Source of the DNA: Kitasatospora cineracea
Lineage (GTDB): Bacteria; Actinomycetota; Actinomycetes; Streptomycetales; Streptomycetaceae
DNA length: 64,000 bases
Direction of reading: 5' to 3'
Assembly (NCBI RefSeq): GCF_003751605.1
Contig: NZ_RJVJ01000001.1
Coordinates: 1,860,001-1,924,000, forward strand
Shown here: positions 8,478 to 19,285 of the stretch, in pieces
Layout of the letters: every line of letters begins with the position of its first letter
Numbering within the stretch: the first letter of the stretch is position 1
Made by a program: the position numbers and the translations under genes
Notes under the pieces: model-generated
Seen by the model: the letters and a program-made list of their open reading frames with translations, nothing else
What the model was told of the DNA's origin: nothing
Database searches by the model: none

Positions 8478-9773
8478 TCATCCCTGGCGTTGGTACACAT
8501 CGGGGACGCCGTCGCCGTCCTCGTCCCGGTTCTCCTCGTCGTACAGCTCCCGGTAGTGCCGGTTGCGCCGCTTCAGCAGCAGCGAGCCGACCACCGCGCA
8601 GGCCAGCGAGCCGACCAGCACGGCCTCCTTGCACAGCTGGGCCAGGTGGTGGTCGTCCGGGAACGCCAGGTCGCTGATCAGCAGCGACACCGTGAAGCCG
8701 ATGCCCGCGACGGTGGCCAGCGCCACCAGGTCGGACCAGGTCAGCTGCGGGTTCAGGGTGGCCCGGGTGTAGCGGGCGGCCAGCCAGGTGCCGCCGAAGA
8801 TGCCCACCGACTTGCCGACCAACAGGCCGATCACGATGCCCAGCGGCGCCGGCTGGGTGAACACCTCGCCCAGGATCTCCGCCGACACCGGCACGCCCGC
8901 CGCGAACAGCGCGAACACCGGCACCGCCAGGCCCGCCGACAGCGGCCGCACCAGGTGCTCGATGTGCTCGCCGGGGGACTGCTCCTCGCCCTCCTCGCGG
9001 TAGCAGCGCAGCAGCAGGCCCATCGCCACGCCCGCCACCGTCGCGTGCACCCCGCTCTCGTGCATCAGCGCCCAGATCACCACCGCCAGCGGCACGTACA
9101 GCCACCAGCCGTGCACCCCGCGCCGGTGCAGGAACCAGAACAGCACCAGCCCCGCCAGCGACGCCCCCAGCGCCCAGAACTCGATCCCGGACGAGTAGAA
9201 GACCGCGATGATCAGGATCGCGATCAGGTCGTCCACCACCGCCAGGGTCAGCAGGAACGCCCGCAGCGCGGACGGCAGGTGACTGCCCACCACCGCCAGC
9301 ACGCCCAGCGCGAAGGCGATGTCGGTCGCGGTCGGGATCGCCCAGCCCGCCGGGTGCCCGTTCGGCGCCGTCACGTTGACCACCGTGAACAGCACCGCGG
9401 GCAGCAGCACCCCGCACACCGCCGCCACCACCGGCAGCACCGCCGCGCTCGGCGTCCGCAGCTCCCCGGCCACGAACTCGCGCTTCAGCTCGATGCCCGC
9501 CACGAAGAAGAAGACCGTCAGCAGCCCGTCCTGCGCCCACGCCTCCAGCGGCAGGTCCAGGTGCAGCGGCCCGCTCGGCCCGATCGTGTACGCCAGCACC
9601 GCCTCGTACGCGTGCGGCCAGACGTTCGCCCAGACCAGCGCGCAGGCCGCGGCCACCAGCAGCAGCACGCCGCCGACCGTCTCGGTGCGCAGCGCGTCGG
9701 TGAGGTAGCGGCGCTCGGGCAGCGACAGCAGGCCGAGGAAGGGACGGCGGTTGTCGGACGACGGGCTGGCCAC
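8478..9773 (-). CDS. nhaA: Na+/H+ antiporter NhaA
   Basis: 431 residues from GTG 9773, chosen because AGGAGGT lies seven bases upstream. The longer frame to 9812 would bury that site. NhaA exchanges Na+ or Li+ for protons at the plasma membrane in pH and salt homeostasis. Family marks include 'FFFVAGIELKREF', 'PTATDIAFALGVL' and 'LLTLAVVDDLIAI', which holds the adjacent aspartates that bind the ion (Asp163/164 in E. coli). Twelve helices are predicted by hydrophobicity. The C-terminal 45 residues form a charged Arg/Asp/Glu tail that ends in an acidic stretch. Confidence 0.95.
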   Translation of the reverse strand: MASPSSDNRRPFLGLLSLPERRYLTDALRTETVGGVLLLVAAACALVWANVWPHAYEAVLAYTIGPSGPLHLDLPLEAWAQDGLLTVFFFVAGIELKREFVAGELRTPSAAVLPVVAAVCGVLLPAVLFTVVNVTAPNGHPAGWAIPTATDIAFALGVLAVVGSHLPSALRAFLLTLAVVDDLIAILIIAVFYSSGIEFWALGASLAGLVLFWFLHRRGVHGWWLYVPLAVVIWALMHESGVHATVAGVAMGLLLRCYREEGEEQSPGEHIEHLVRPLSAGLAVPVFALFAAGVPVSAEILGEVFTQPAPLGIVIGLLVGKSVGIFGGTWLAARYTRATLNPQLTWSDLVALATVAGIGFTVSLLISDLAFPDDHHLAQLCKEAVLVGSLACAVVGSLLLKRRNRHYRELYDEENRDEDGDGVPDVYQRQG

Positions 9774-10051
9774 GGCGGGGGACCTCCTGGGGCGGGCGGC
9801 ATGCGGACACACGGGTGGTGCAGTGCCGACCAGACTTCCCGGCGCGCCTCAGGTTCTTGGTGATTCCTTGACATCCTACGGCGCGTGACAAGCGGGCAAT
9901 CGGTTCGTCCCACTTTATGGGGATTCCGGGGCAGGCTCCGGCGCGCTGACCCGGATGGGTTCGGCCGGATGCGGACGACCCGCCGGGTTCCTAGGGTCGG
10001 CGGCAGAAGCGGGTCGCCACCCCGGCGGCCCGCTCCGTCATGGAGGAACCG
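9774..10051. other. Divergent promoter region nhaA / serine hydrolase
   Basis: These 278 bases hold the 5' ends of both divergent genes. The stretch 9890-9925 is less GC-rich (CTTTATGGGGATT) and is the likeliest promoter area. I cannot assign -35/-10 hexamers with confidence. Confidence 0.4.
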
Positions 10052-11188
10052 ATGCCCAGTCAGGAAACCGAACCCATACCGGTCCAGGCCGTGGGTCCCC
10101 GAGCGGAAGGAGACGTGGGCGCCGACACCGCCCAGCCTCCGTTAACCGACCCGGACCTCGAGCACCTGCTGCGCCCGCTGTTCGCCGCCGGCGCCCCCGA
10201 GGGCGGCCTCGCCGTCGCGGTGATCCGCGGCACCGAGCGCACCGTCGCCTGCCGCGGCTACGCCGACCGGGCCGGGGAGCGCCCGGTCCGGGCCGACACC
10301 CGGTTCGAGCTCGGCTCGGTCACCAAGACCTTCACCGGCCTGCTGCTCGCCGACATGGTCGCCCGCGGCGAGGTGTCCTACGACGACCCGATCGACCGCT
10401 ACCTGCCCGCCGAGGTACTGCCCGGCTACCCGCACGAGCGCCCGATCACCCTGCTGCACCTGGCCACCCACACCTCCGGCCTGCCCCGGCTGCCGGTCGG
10501 CCTCGCCCCCGCCGCGGTGCCCCGCTGGTTCACCAGCCCGTACGCCACCTTCAGCGCCGCCCACCTGCTGCGCGCGCTGCCGCGCACCCCGGTGCGCGGC
10601 ACCCCCGGCACCCGGGTCCGGTACTCCAGCCTCGGCGCCGGGCTGCTCGGCCTGGTGCTGGAACGGGCCGCCGGGCAGCGCTACCAGGAACTGCTCACCG
10701 GGCGGGTCTGCGAACCGCTCGGCCTGATCGACACCTCCTGCGGCACCGGCCGGGACGAGACCACCGGCTACCGGCGCGGCCGCTGGATCCCCTCGTTCAA
10801 GGTCCCGGCCCTGCCCGGCGCGGCGGCCCTGCGCTCCACCGCCGACGACATGCTGCGCTACCTCCAGGCCCACCTGGCGGTGGACGCGGTGCCGATCCCC
10901 GAGCGGACCGGCGCGGCGGCCAGCCTGCGCACCGCGCTGCGCGAGGTCTGCCTGCCCCGGGTCGCCCGGCGCGGGTCCGGGCTGCGGATCTGCCTGAGCT
11001 GGCACCACCGCCCGGACGCGGAGGCCGAGGTGGTCTTCCACAACGGCTCCACCGGCCGCTGCACCGCCTTCGTCGGCTTCGACCGGGCCGCGCAGACCGG
11101 GCTGGTCGCCCTCGCCGGGCCGCTGGCCACCGGGCGGCGCCGGTTCGCCCAGACCGCGTACGACACGCTGCGGGCGCTGACCCGCTGA
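10052..11188 (+). CDS. Serine hydrolase, class C beta-lactamase/DD-peptidase family
   Basis: 378 residues from ATG 10052, which follows GGAGG by five bases. An ATG at 10040 overlaps that site and is less likely. The three active-site motifs of the family are present: S-V-T-K (LGSVTKTF), Y-S-S (VRYSSLGAG) as the YxN-type motif, and H-N-G (HNGSTG) in place of KTG. There is no signal peptide, so the enzyme is probably cytoplasmic, an esterase- or EstB-like hydrolase rather than a resistance determinant. The substrate is unknown. Confidence 0.88.
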   Translation: MPSQETEPIPVQAVGPRAEGDVGADTAQPPLTDPDLEHLLRPLFAAGAPEGGLAVAVIRGTERTVACRGYADRAGERPVRADTRFELGSVTKTFTGLLLADMVARGEVSYDDPIDRYLPAEVLPGYPHERPITLLHLATHTSGLPRLPVGLAPAAVPRWFTSPYATFSAAHLLRALPRTPVRGTPGTRVRYSSLGAGLLGLVLERAAGQRYQELLTGRVCEPLGLIDTSCGTGRDETTGYRRGRWIPSFKVPALPGAAALRSTADDMLRYLQAHLAVDAVPIPERTGAAASLRTALREVCLPRVARRGSGLRICLSWHHRPDAEAEVVFHNGSTGRCTAFVGFDRAAQTGLVALAGPLATGRRRFAQTAYDTLRALTR

Positions 11189-11215
11189 CCCGCTGACCCG
11201 CGGCACCGCACGGGG

Positions 11216-11250
11216 CGGGCCCCGATCCGCAGCACGCGGATCGGGGCCCG
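11216..11250. terminator. Bidirectional terminator between serine hydrolase and acs
   Basis: A 15-bp perfect inverted repeat (CGGGCCCCGATCCGC and its complement) has a five-base loop and lies between two convergent genes. Confidence 0.85.
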
Positions 11251-11270
11251 GCCCTTCTGGCCTGCGGTGA

Positions 11271-13226
<1,956 letters not shown>

Positions 13227-13536
13227 CGCGCACTCCTCATCGAGTCTCAAATACCGGGGAACCCCGTGCGGAGGGATTGTCCCGTGTGTCCCAGCGCACA
13301 GCTCACCAGGCCAACGGCTCCGTTGACAAGAGCTGCCGGGAAATTGGTGTAGACCTTTGATCGGGCCGGGGCTCCGCCCCAGGTGGGCGCCGCCCGGCGC
13401 TCCCGCCGGTCCTCACGACGTCTTCCCACCCCCCGCGCCGGTCAATCCCGCGCAGCACCTTGACGCCCCCGGTGACCGGTACTCCACTGACAGTGCGCAT
13501 TCCATCACTGTGCGCATTCGTGACGGGGGTACCGCC
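13227..13536. promoter_or_regulatory. acs / peptidase divergent region with a dre-like site
   Basis: This 310-base divergent region has two marked elements. TTGACA at 13323-13328 reads toward the peptidase gene and has TAGACC 21 bases on, which is a long spacer. TGGTGTAGACCT at 13345-13356 matches 10 of 12 bases of the DasR-responsive core TGGTCTAGACCA. The rest is GC-rich and unremarkable. Confidence 0.4.
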
Positions 13537-14043
13537 ATGACCGCAACCCCACCCCTCCCCGGCGACTTCGCGGTCGTCCGGATGGACGGCCGCACCGGCC
13601 GGCTGATCCGGATCGGCCAGTTCCTCAACGGCGACGGGTTCGCCGACTACGAGCACGCCTTCGTCCACGTCGGCGACGGCCGACTGGTCGAGGCCCAGCC
13701 CGGCGGGGCCCGGCTCGGCCGGCTCTCCGACTACGAGGGCGTTCCCGCCCGCTGGTCCACCGGCCGCGTCCCGCTCACCGACGAACAGCGCGCCGCGGTC
13801 ACCGCGGCCGCCCACCGCTACCTCGGCACCCCCTACAGCTTCGCCGACTACCTCGCCCTCGTCGCAGCCCGCCTGCACCTCCCGGCCGGCCCCCCGCTGC
13901 GGCGCTTCGTCGCCAGCACCCGGCACATGATCTGCTCCCAGCTCGTCGACCAGTGCTACCAGGACGCCGGCGTGCACCTCTTCACCGACCACCGCTGGCC
14001 GGGCTACGTGACCCCCGCCGACCTGGCCCGGCTGCTGGAGTGA
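13537..14043 (+). CDS. NlpC/P60-superfamily (YiiX-like permuted papain) protein
   Basis: 168 residues from ATG 13537 (after GACGGGGG). The permuted papain-like order is visible. A His comes early (YEHAFVHVGDGRLVEA) and the putative nucleophilic Cys comes late in 'HMICSQLVDQCYQDAG', with 'YLGTPYSFADY' between, which is the lipid- or peptide-binding wall in this family. No signal peptide is present, so it should be cytoplasmic. Relatives cleave amide or ester bonds in peptides or acyl lipids. The substrate here is unknown. Confidence 0.8.
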   Translation: MTATPPLPGDFAVVRMDGRTGRLIRIGQFLNGDGFADYEHAFVHVGDGRLVEAQPGGARLGRLSDYEGVPARWSTGRVPLTDEQRAAVTAAAHRYLGTPYSFADYLALVAARLHLPAGPPLRRFVASTRHMICSQLVDQCYQDAGVHLFTDHRWPGYVTPADLARLLE

Positions 14044-14047
14044 CACG

Positions 14048-14085
14048 GCGGTGCGCGGGGGCGGCCGACCGCCCCCGCGCACCGC
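14048..14085. terminator. Bidirectional terminator
   Basis: A perfect 17-bp inverted repeat with a four-base loop lies between the convergent peptidase and SulP-carbonic anhydrase genes. Confidence 0.88.
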
Positions 14086-14090
14086 CCGCG

Positions 14091-16433
14091 CTACGCGGCC
14101 AGGTCCTGCTCCGGCTCCGGCTCCACCCGGGCGTGCACCGGGGCGAACCGGCCCGTCCCGGCGTCCAGCACGTAGGCCTGCGCGGTGGCGAAGTCGAAGT
14201 ACATCCCGACCAGCCGCAGCGAACCGTCCGCGACCCGGCGCTCCACCGCCGGGTTGGCCATCAGCTGGTCGAGCTGCTGCACCACGTTGGTGACGCACAG
14301 CTGCTCCACCACGTCCGCCGCGGGGCGGCCCTCGAACCCGGCGGGCGCGCGCCGCAGCCGGTCCAGCGAGCTGCGGCCGTTGCGCAGCCAGCGGGCCAGC
14401 GCGGTGGGCGGGCCGGCCGCCTCGGTGACGCCGTCCAGCAGGGCCTTCATCGCCCCGCAGCCCGAGTGCCCGCAGACCGTGATCGAGGCGACCTCCAGCA
14501 CCTCCACCGCGTACTGGACGGCGGCGGCCACCGAGTCGTCGGCGGCGCCCGGCTCGTACGGGGCGGGGACCAGGTTGCCGACGTTGCGGACGGTGAAGAG
14601 GTCTCCGGGACCGGAACTGGTGATCATGCTGGTGACCATCCGGGAGTCCGCGCAGGCCACGAAGAGCTGCGAGGGCGTCTGGCCGTCCCGGGCGAGGCGG
14701 GCGAGCTCCTGGCGGACCAGCGGGGCGGTGTGCTGCTGGAAGCCGCGGACGCCGTCGAGCAGGCGGACGTGCGGGTCGTCCTCGTTCTGCTCGATGCAGT
14801 GGTGGCCGACCCAGGGCGTCCAGGCCCGGCAGCGGTGCGGGCCGGGGGAGCTGCCCGCGCGGACGGTGCCGTCCGGGTCCAGCACGTCGTTCGGCCGGCG
14901 CTCGGTCAGCATCGCCACCTGCCCGCCGGAGTCCTGGTGGCCGGTGCGCCAGGCGTGCAGCGCCTCGAACGCGGCGTGGTCCAGGAACGAGCCGTCGTGG
15001 CGGACCGTCACCCGGGCCCCGGCCGGGATCCGCCCCAGCGCCCGGCTCAGCTTGGGGACGGCGGCGAACGTCAGCGGGCCGTGGGTGCGGACGGTGTACG
15101 AGCCGTCCGCCCCGGCCAGCAGGTCGACGTGGGCGCGGGTCAACCGGTAGAGGGCGAGCAGCACGGCGACCGAGCCGCCGAGCACCACCCCGAGCGGGAC
15201 GCCGAGCAGCACCACCCCGAGCACGGTGGCCAGGTACACCGGGAACTCGCGGTGCCGGTGCACCCGGCGGATGTGCGCGAAGCTCACCATCTGCACGCCG
15301 ACCACCAGCACCAGCGCGGCCAGTGCGGCCAGCGGGATCCGCCGCAGCCCGGCGGTCAGCGCCAGCGCGGCGACCAGCACCCAGCAGCCGTGCAGCACCG
15401 CTGACATCCGGGTGGCCGCGCCCGCCTGCACGTTGGCGGTGGAGCGGACGGCGCCGCCGGCCACCGGGAGGCCGCCGAGCAGCCCGGAGACCAGGTTGGA
15501 CGCGCCCTGGGCGCGCAGCTCGCGGTCCAGGTCGCCGCTGCGGCGGGTCATCCGGTCGACCGCGACGGAGGACAGCAGCGACTCCACGCCGGCCACCGCG
15601 GTGACGGTCAGTACCAGGCCGAGCAGTGCCGCCCAGTGGTCGGACAGCAGGGCGGGGGAGGGCAGCGAGAGGAACCGGTGGTGCTCCCAGACCGGCAGCT
15701 CGACCCGGGCCAGCCGCAGTTCGGCCAGCAGCGACAGCGCGGTGGCGGCGGCCACCGCCACCAGCGCGGCGGGCAGCCGGCCCAGCCGGGCGCCGACCCG
15801 GCCGGCGGTGCCGGGCAGCCGCCCCAGCCGGGGCCAGCCGTACAGGACGGCGAGCGCGACCAGGCCGACCAGCAGCGCGGGCGGGTGCGGCCCGGCCAGC
15901 TCGCCGGGCAGCGAGCGCAGGTCGGCCAGGGCCGAACTGTGCGGCGTGCCGCCGAGGATGACGTGCAGTTGGGCGATGGCGATGGTGATGCCGACGCCCG
16001 CCAGCATGCCGTGCACCACGGCGGGCGAGACGGCGAGCGCGGCGCGGGCCACCCGCAGCGAGCCGAGCAGCAGCTGCAGCAGGCCGGCGACGAGGGTGAC
16101 CAGGCAGGCGGTCGGCCAGCCGTACTGGGCGATCACCCCGGCGGTGACCACGGTCAGTGCCGCGGACGGGCCGCTGACCTGGAGGTGGGTGCCGCCGAGG
16201 AAGCCGGCCACCAGTCCGCCCGTGGCGGCGGCGACCAGACCGGCCGTCAGCGGGGCGCCGGTGGCGAGCGCGATGCCGAGCGAGAACGGCACCGCGATGA
16301 GGAACACCGCGAGGGAGGCCGGCAGGTCGTGCGCCAGCAGGGCGCGGACCCGGCCGGGGGCGCCGCCGGGCGGCGGCGGGGCGTGGTCGGTGGTGTCGGA
16401 GGCGATGGGGGCGCTGGAGACGTCGAGGGTCAT
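14091..16433 (-). CDS. SulP anion transporter fused to STAS and beta-carbonic anhydrase
   Basis: 780 residues in one frame. Residues 30-420 are a SulP permease with about 11-12 helices, including 'LIAVPFSLGIALATGAPLTAG'. Residues about 425-500 form a reduced STAS domain, and about 540-770 are a beta-carbonic anhydrase. The zinc ligands Cys594, His656 and Cys659 and the Asp596-Arg598 dyad (CADSRM, HSGCGAM) are all present. SulP proteins such as BicA carry bicarbonate, and the fused enzyme would convert it to CO2, or the reverse, as it enters. The fusion is known in actinobacteria and some other bacteria. Whether the ion is bicarbonate or sulfate is inferred from the fusion. Confidence 0.93.
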   Translation of the reverse strand: MTLDVSSAPIASDTTDHAPPPPGGAPGRVRALLAHDLPASLAVFLIAVPFSLGIALATGAPLTAGLVAAATGGLVAGFLGGTHLQVSGPSAALTVVTAGVIAQYGWPTACLVTLVAGLLQLLLGSLRVARAALAVSPAVVHGMLAGVGITIAIAQLHVILGGTPHSSALADLRSLPGELAGPHPPALLVGLVALAVLYGWPRLGRLPGTAGRVGARLGRLPAALVAVAAATALSLLAELRLARVELPVWEHHRFLSLPSPALLSDHWAALLGLVLTVTAVAGVESLLSSVAVDRMTRRSGDLDRELRAQGASNLVSGLLGGLPVAGGAVRSTANVQAGAATRMSAVLHGCWVLVAALALTAGLRRIPLAALAALVLVVGVQMVSFAHIRRVHRHREFPVYLATVLGVVLLGVPLGVVLGGSVAVLLALYRLTRAHVDLLAGADGSYTVRTHGPLTFAAVPKLSRALGRIPAGARVTVRHDGSFLDHAAFEALHAWRTGHQDSGGQVAMLTERRPNDVLDPDGTVRAGSSPGPHRCRAWTPWVGHHCIEQNEDDPHVRLLDGVRGFQQHTAPLVRQELARLARDGQTPSQLFVACADSRMVTSMITSSGPGDLFTVRNVGNLVPAPYEPGAADDSVAAAVQYAVEVLEVASITVCGHSGCGAMKALLDGVTEAAGPPTALARWLRNGRSSLDRLRRAPAGFEGRPAADVVEQLCVTNVVQQLDQLMANPAVERRVADGSLRLVGMYFDFATAQAYVLDAGTGRFAPVHARVEPEPEQDLAA

Positions 16434-16782
16434 GGGTGTCTTCCCGTCTTCTTCCGGGGGAACGAACGCAGTCAGGTCCGGCGGGTGTGCCTGGGTCGGA
16501 TCGGCTGTCGTGAGTCACAGCGGGTGTGGCGGGGCGGGCGTGCGGCGGCGACGGCCTGCGACGACCAGGGCCTCGGGCCGGGCCCGAGCAGGGGGTTCAA
16601 GAGCTGGTAAACCGAGAGTAATGAGACCTTTGCACAGCGTGTGCTTCGAGTGCCAGTACAAATAGCGGCGTTCACCACATCGTGTGGCACCCGGCCGAGC
16701 GGGAATTTCCTGGTGGGAACGCCCGGGGGCCGGTCCGCCGTGACGGCGGACCGGCCCCCGGGGGCGGTGGGCGGGCGCGGGG
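16434..16782. promoter_or_regulatory. Upstream region of the SulP-carbonic anhydrase gene
   Basis: A 349-base gap. It contains the interrupted palindrome GCACA-GCG-TGTGC at 16632-16644 in a locally AT-richer stretch (16600-16680) that is the likely minus-strand promoter, and a terminator at 16722-16762. No gene is seen. Confidence 0.45.
16722..16762 (-). terminator. Terminator after the CooC-like ATPase gene
   Basis: A perfect 19-bp inverted repeat with a three-base loop (TGA) lies 20 bases beyond the stop codon of the minus-strand ATPase gene. Confidence 0.85.
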
Positions 16783-17769
16783 TCAGACCCCGGCGGTGCT
16801 GGCCCGTTCGGCGCCCAGCACGTAGTCCGGGTCGACCTGGCCGGCCAGGTCGGTGCCGACCTTGGCGTTGCCCCAGCTCTCCGCGTTGCGCAGGTGGAAG
16901 CGGGCCGCCTGGGCGCTGTACCGGCGCGGGTCGCGCAGCCCGTGGGCGGCGTCGGCGGCGGTCCGCAGCCGGGCCAGCACCTCCCGGTTCGCCGGCTCCA
17001 GCTCGCGCAGCGGCGGCTCGTCCCCGCGCTCCAGCCGGCGCACCCAGCCGGACTGCCCGAAGCAGGCGTACAGGTCCTCGCCGACCTCGCGGCGCAGGAA
17101 GTCCAGGTCGTCCGGGCTCTGCACCTTGTTGCCGACCACCCGCAGGTGGACGTCGAAGTCCTGGGCGTACTCCTTGTACTGGCGGTACACCGAGACGCCC
17201 TTGCGGGTCGGTTCGGCGACCAGGAAGGTCAGGTCGAAGCGGGTGAACAGGCCGGAGGCGAAGGAGTCGGAACCGGCCGTCATGTCGGTGACCAGGTACT
17301 CGTCCGGGCCGTCCAGCAGGTGGTTGAGCAGCAGTTCCACCGCGCCGACCTTGGAGTGGTAGCAGGCCACCCCGAGGTCCTCTTCAGTGAACGCGCCGGT
17401 GGCCAGCAGTCGGACCGATCCCTCGTCCAGGGCGACCGGGCGGGCACAGGCCGTGTACACCGGGTTCTCCTCGACGATCCGCAGCAGTCGGGAGCCGGGG
17501 CCGGGCGGGGTGGTCTTGATCATCTCCTCGGCGGAGCGGATCAGCGGGTTGGCGCCGCGCAGGTACTCCTTGATCTCCGGCAGGTGCGCGCCGAGCGAGG
17601 GGAGCGCGGCGGCCTGGCCGTCCGTCAGGCCGAGCGCCGGGCCGAGGTGTTGGTTGATGTCGGCGTCGACGGCGAGCACCGGGCGGCCGACGGCGGCCAG
17701 GTGGCGGATGAACAGTGCGGACAGGGTGGTCTTGCCGCTGCCGCCCTTGCCGACGAAGGCGATCTTCAT
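16783..17769 (-). CDS. CooC/MinD-like P-loop ATPase
   Basis: 328 residues. It begins 'MKIAFVGKGGSGKTTLSALF', a deviant Walker A (GKGGSGKTT) with the signature Lys of the MinD/CooC/NifH superfamily. 'VLAVDADINQHLG' follows and 'YLVTDMTAGSDSFASGLF' supplies the Walker B region. CooC proteins load nickel into CO dehydrogenase, but no such enzyme lies here, so the target is unknown. The N-terminus needs no shift, since ATG is the first codon and is preceded by GAGACGCAGAG. It is divergent from the Fic-like gene. Confidence 0.85.
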   Translation of the reverse strand: MKIAFVGKGGSGKTTLSALFIRHLAAVGRPVLAVDADINQHLGPALGLTDGQAAALPSLGAHLPEIKEYLRGANPLIRSAEEMIKTTPPGPGSRLLRIVEENPVYTACARPVALDEGSVRLLATGAFTEEDLGVACYHSKVGAVELLLNHLLDGPDEYLVTDMTAGSDSFASGLFTRFDLTFLVAEPTRKGVSVYRQYKEYAQDFDVHLRVVGNKVQSPDDLDFLRREVGEDLYACFGQSGWVRRLERGDEPPLRELEPANREVLARLRTAADAAHGLRDPRRYSAQAARFHLRNAESWGNAKVGTDLAGQVDPDYVLGAERASTAGV

Positions 17770-17971
17770 CTCTGCGTCTCCGACTCTCTGGCTCTGGTGC
17801 CCGCGGGGCCCTGGCAGCCCCGATGCTTGTTGGAAACCGTTATCGTCACCGATTAGTGGTCATGCTAGCGGTGGTTTGGGGTGCTGCACATGAGGGAACA
17901 CCGGATTGCCACGAAAGGGTGACCCGGGGGTTGCCTCCCGGCCGCCCCGCGGATTCATTACTCTCGGGTAG

Positions 17972-18853
17972 GTGACCACAGGAACTGACCCGCTCGCCCC
18001 GCTGGCCCAGCTCGCCGGGGTCCCCGAGGCCGTCGCCGAAGTGCGCAAGAACGTCGACCGCCTCTACGGGCACCGCGTGATGCGGCGCCGGGCGGGCGAG
18101 GTGACCTCCGAATCCGCCCTGCGCGGCGCCCGCGCCTCGGCCGCCCTGGACGGCGCCGACTGGCCGCTGGAGGAGGTCCGCCGCCGCACCGACTTCGGCG
18201 CCGACCCCGAGGCCCGCACGGTCGGCGCCGCGCTGCGCCTGTCCGCCGAGGCCGGCCAGCTGCTCAGCGTCTGGCGCACCTCCCCGCTCCAGGTGCTGGC
18301 CCGGCTCCACCTGCTCGCCGCCGGAGACGGCGACCCCGCGGCCGGCCGTCCGCGCCAGGGCGGGGAGGAGGCCGCGCCGCTGTTCCCGAAGGAGGTCGCC
18401 GCCACCGAGGGCGAGGCCCCGGCCGGACCGGTCGGCGAACTCCCGCCGCCGCCCCCGCCCGCCGAGGCGGCCGCCCGCCTCGACCAGCTCGCCGGGCTGC
18501 TCACCGCCCGCGCCGAACGCCCCACCGGCGGCGCGCCCGCCCTGGTGGTCGCCGCCGTGGTGCACGGCGAACTCCTCGCGCTGCGCCCGTTCGGCAGCCA
18601 CAACGGCCTGGTCGCCCGGGCCGCCCAGCGGATCGTGCTGACCGCCGAGGGCCTCGACCCGAAGGCGATCTGCCCCGCCGAGGTCGGCCTCGCCGAACTC
18701 GGCACCGCCGCCTACCGCCGGGCCCTGCTCGGCTACCTGGAGGGCACCCCCGAGGGCGTGTCCCGCTGGCTGGTGCACTGCGCCACCGGGCTCGGGTTGG
18801 GCGTGCGCGAGAGCACCGCGGTGTGCGAGGCGATGCAGCGCGGCATGGTCTGA
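17972..18853 (+). CDS. Fic/DOC-like protein with a degenerate active site
   Basis: 293 residues from GTG 17972. N-terminal 'ARASAALDGADWPLEEV' resembles the Fic self-inhibitory helix, and 'AVVHGELLALRPFGSHNGLVARAA' occupies the place of the Fic core. In the core H-x-F-x-(D/E)-G-N-x2-R the His has become Arg, the acidic residue Ser and the first Gly His, while Phe, Asn and a downstream Arg remain. AMP transfer by the normal mechanism is therefore unlikely. A Pro/Gly/Glu-rich linker (about residues 125-165) splits the protein. It could be a regulatory pseudoenzyme. The family call rests on motif order only. Confidence 0.65.
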   Translation: MTTGTDPLAPLAQLAGVPEAVAEVRKNVDRLYGHRVMRRRAGEVTSESALRGARASAALDGADWPLEEVRRRTDFGADPEARTVGAALRLSAEAGQLLSVWRTSPLQVLARLHLLAAGDGDPAAGRPRQGGEEAAPLFPKEVAATEGEAPAGPVGELPPPPPPAEAAARLDQLAGLLTARAERPTGGAPALVVAAVVHGELLALRPFGSHNGLVARAAQRIVLTAEGLDPKAICPAEVGLAELGTAAYRRALLGYLEGTPEGVSRWLVHCATGLGLGVRESTAVCEAMQRGMV

Positions 18854-19285
18854 GGCCGTCGGGCCGGGCGTCCGAGGCCGTCCGGCCCGGGTCCGAACCG
18901 GCGGCCCGGCTCGAACCGGCCCGGGCTGGAACGCAGTTGCGGCGGCGCCCGAGACTTCCGGGCGTCGCCGCTGGCACGGAGACCGGGTTACCAGTGCATG
19001 CACCGTTTCTGTGCCCATCAGGCGGGGTCCTGTGCCCGTTCGCCTGGTGCGGCGGCCCGTCAGCGGGTCGGCTGCATGTGGGTGCCCGATTGTCCGTACG
19101 TCGGTCCGTGGGGCCTTAACTGCGTTGTCGGTTCGACCTCTTGGGGTCCTTACCGGGTCTCGCGGGCCGTACCCCATTTCTACCTCAGATCCGCCGAAAG
19201 AGGAACCCGAAAACGGCGCCTTTATCGGCTTGCGTAGAGGTTTGTCCGATTTGGCGAACCCGGCGGCAGCCGGGACCGCCCCCGC
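18854..19285. other. Gene-free region with hairpin and AT-richer segment
   Basis: 432 bases between convergent genes. A 13-bp near-perfect hairpin (18940-18952 with 18960-18972, one mismatch) looks like the terminator of the Fic-like gene. From about 19080 to 19260 the base composition is clearly less GC-rich than anywhere nearby (for example GCCTTAACTGCG, CGAAAACGGCGCC). No reading frame there looks coding. It may be the remnant of a lost gene or a non-coding RNA. Confidence 0.4.

Noticed and set aside
10052..11188. Serine hydrolase as an antibiotic-resistance beta-lactamase
   Set aside because: It has no signal peptide and uses HNG in place of KTG. EstB-like or DD-peptidase-like relatives with this pattern seldom give resistance.
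17831..17850. Possible Zur-like site GGAAACCGTTATCGTCACC between the CooC-like and Fic-like genes
   Set aside because: The halves match only 4 of 7 bases as an inverted repeat, which is too weak to call.
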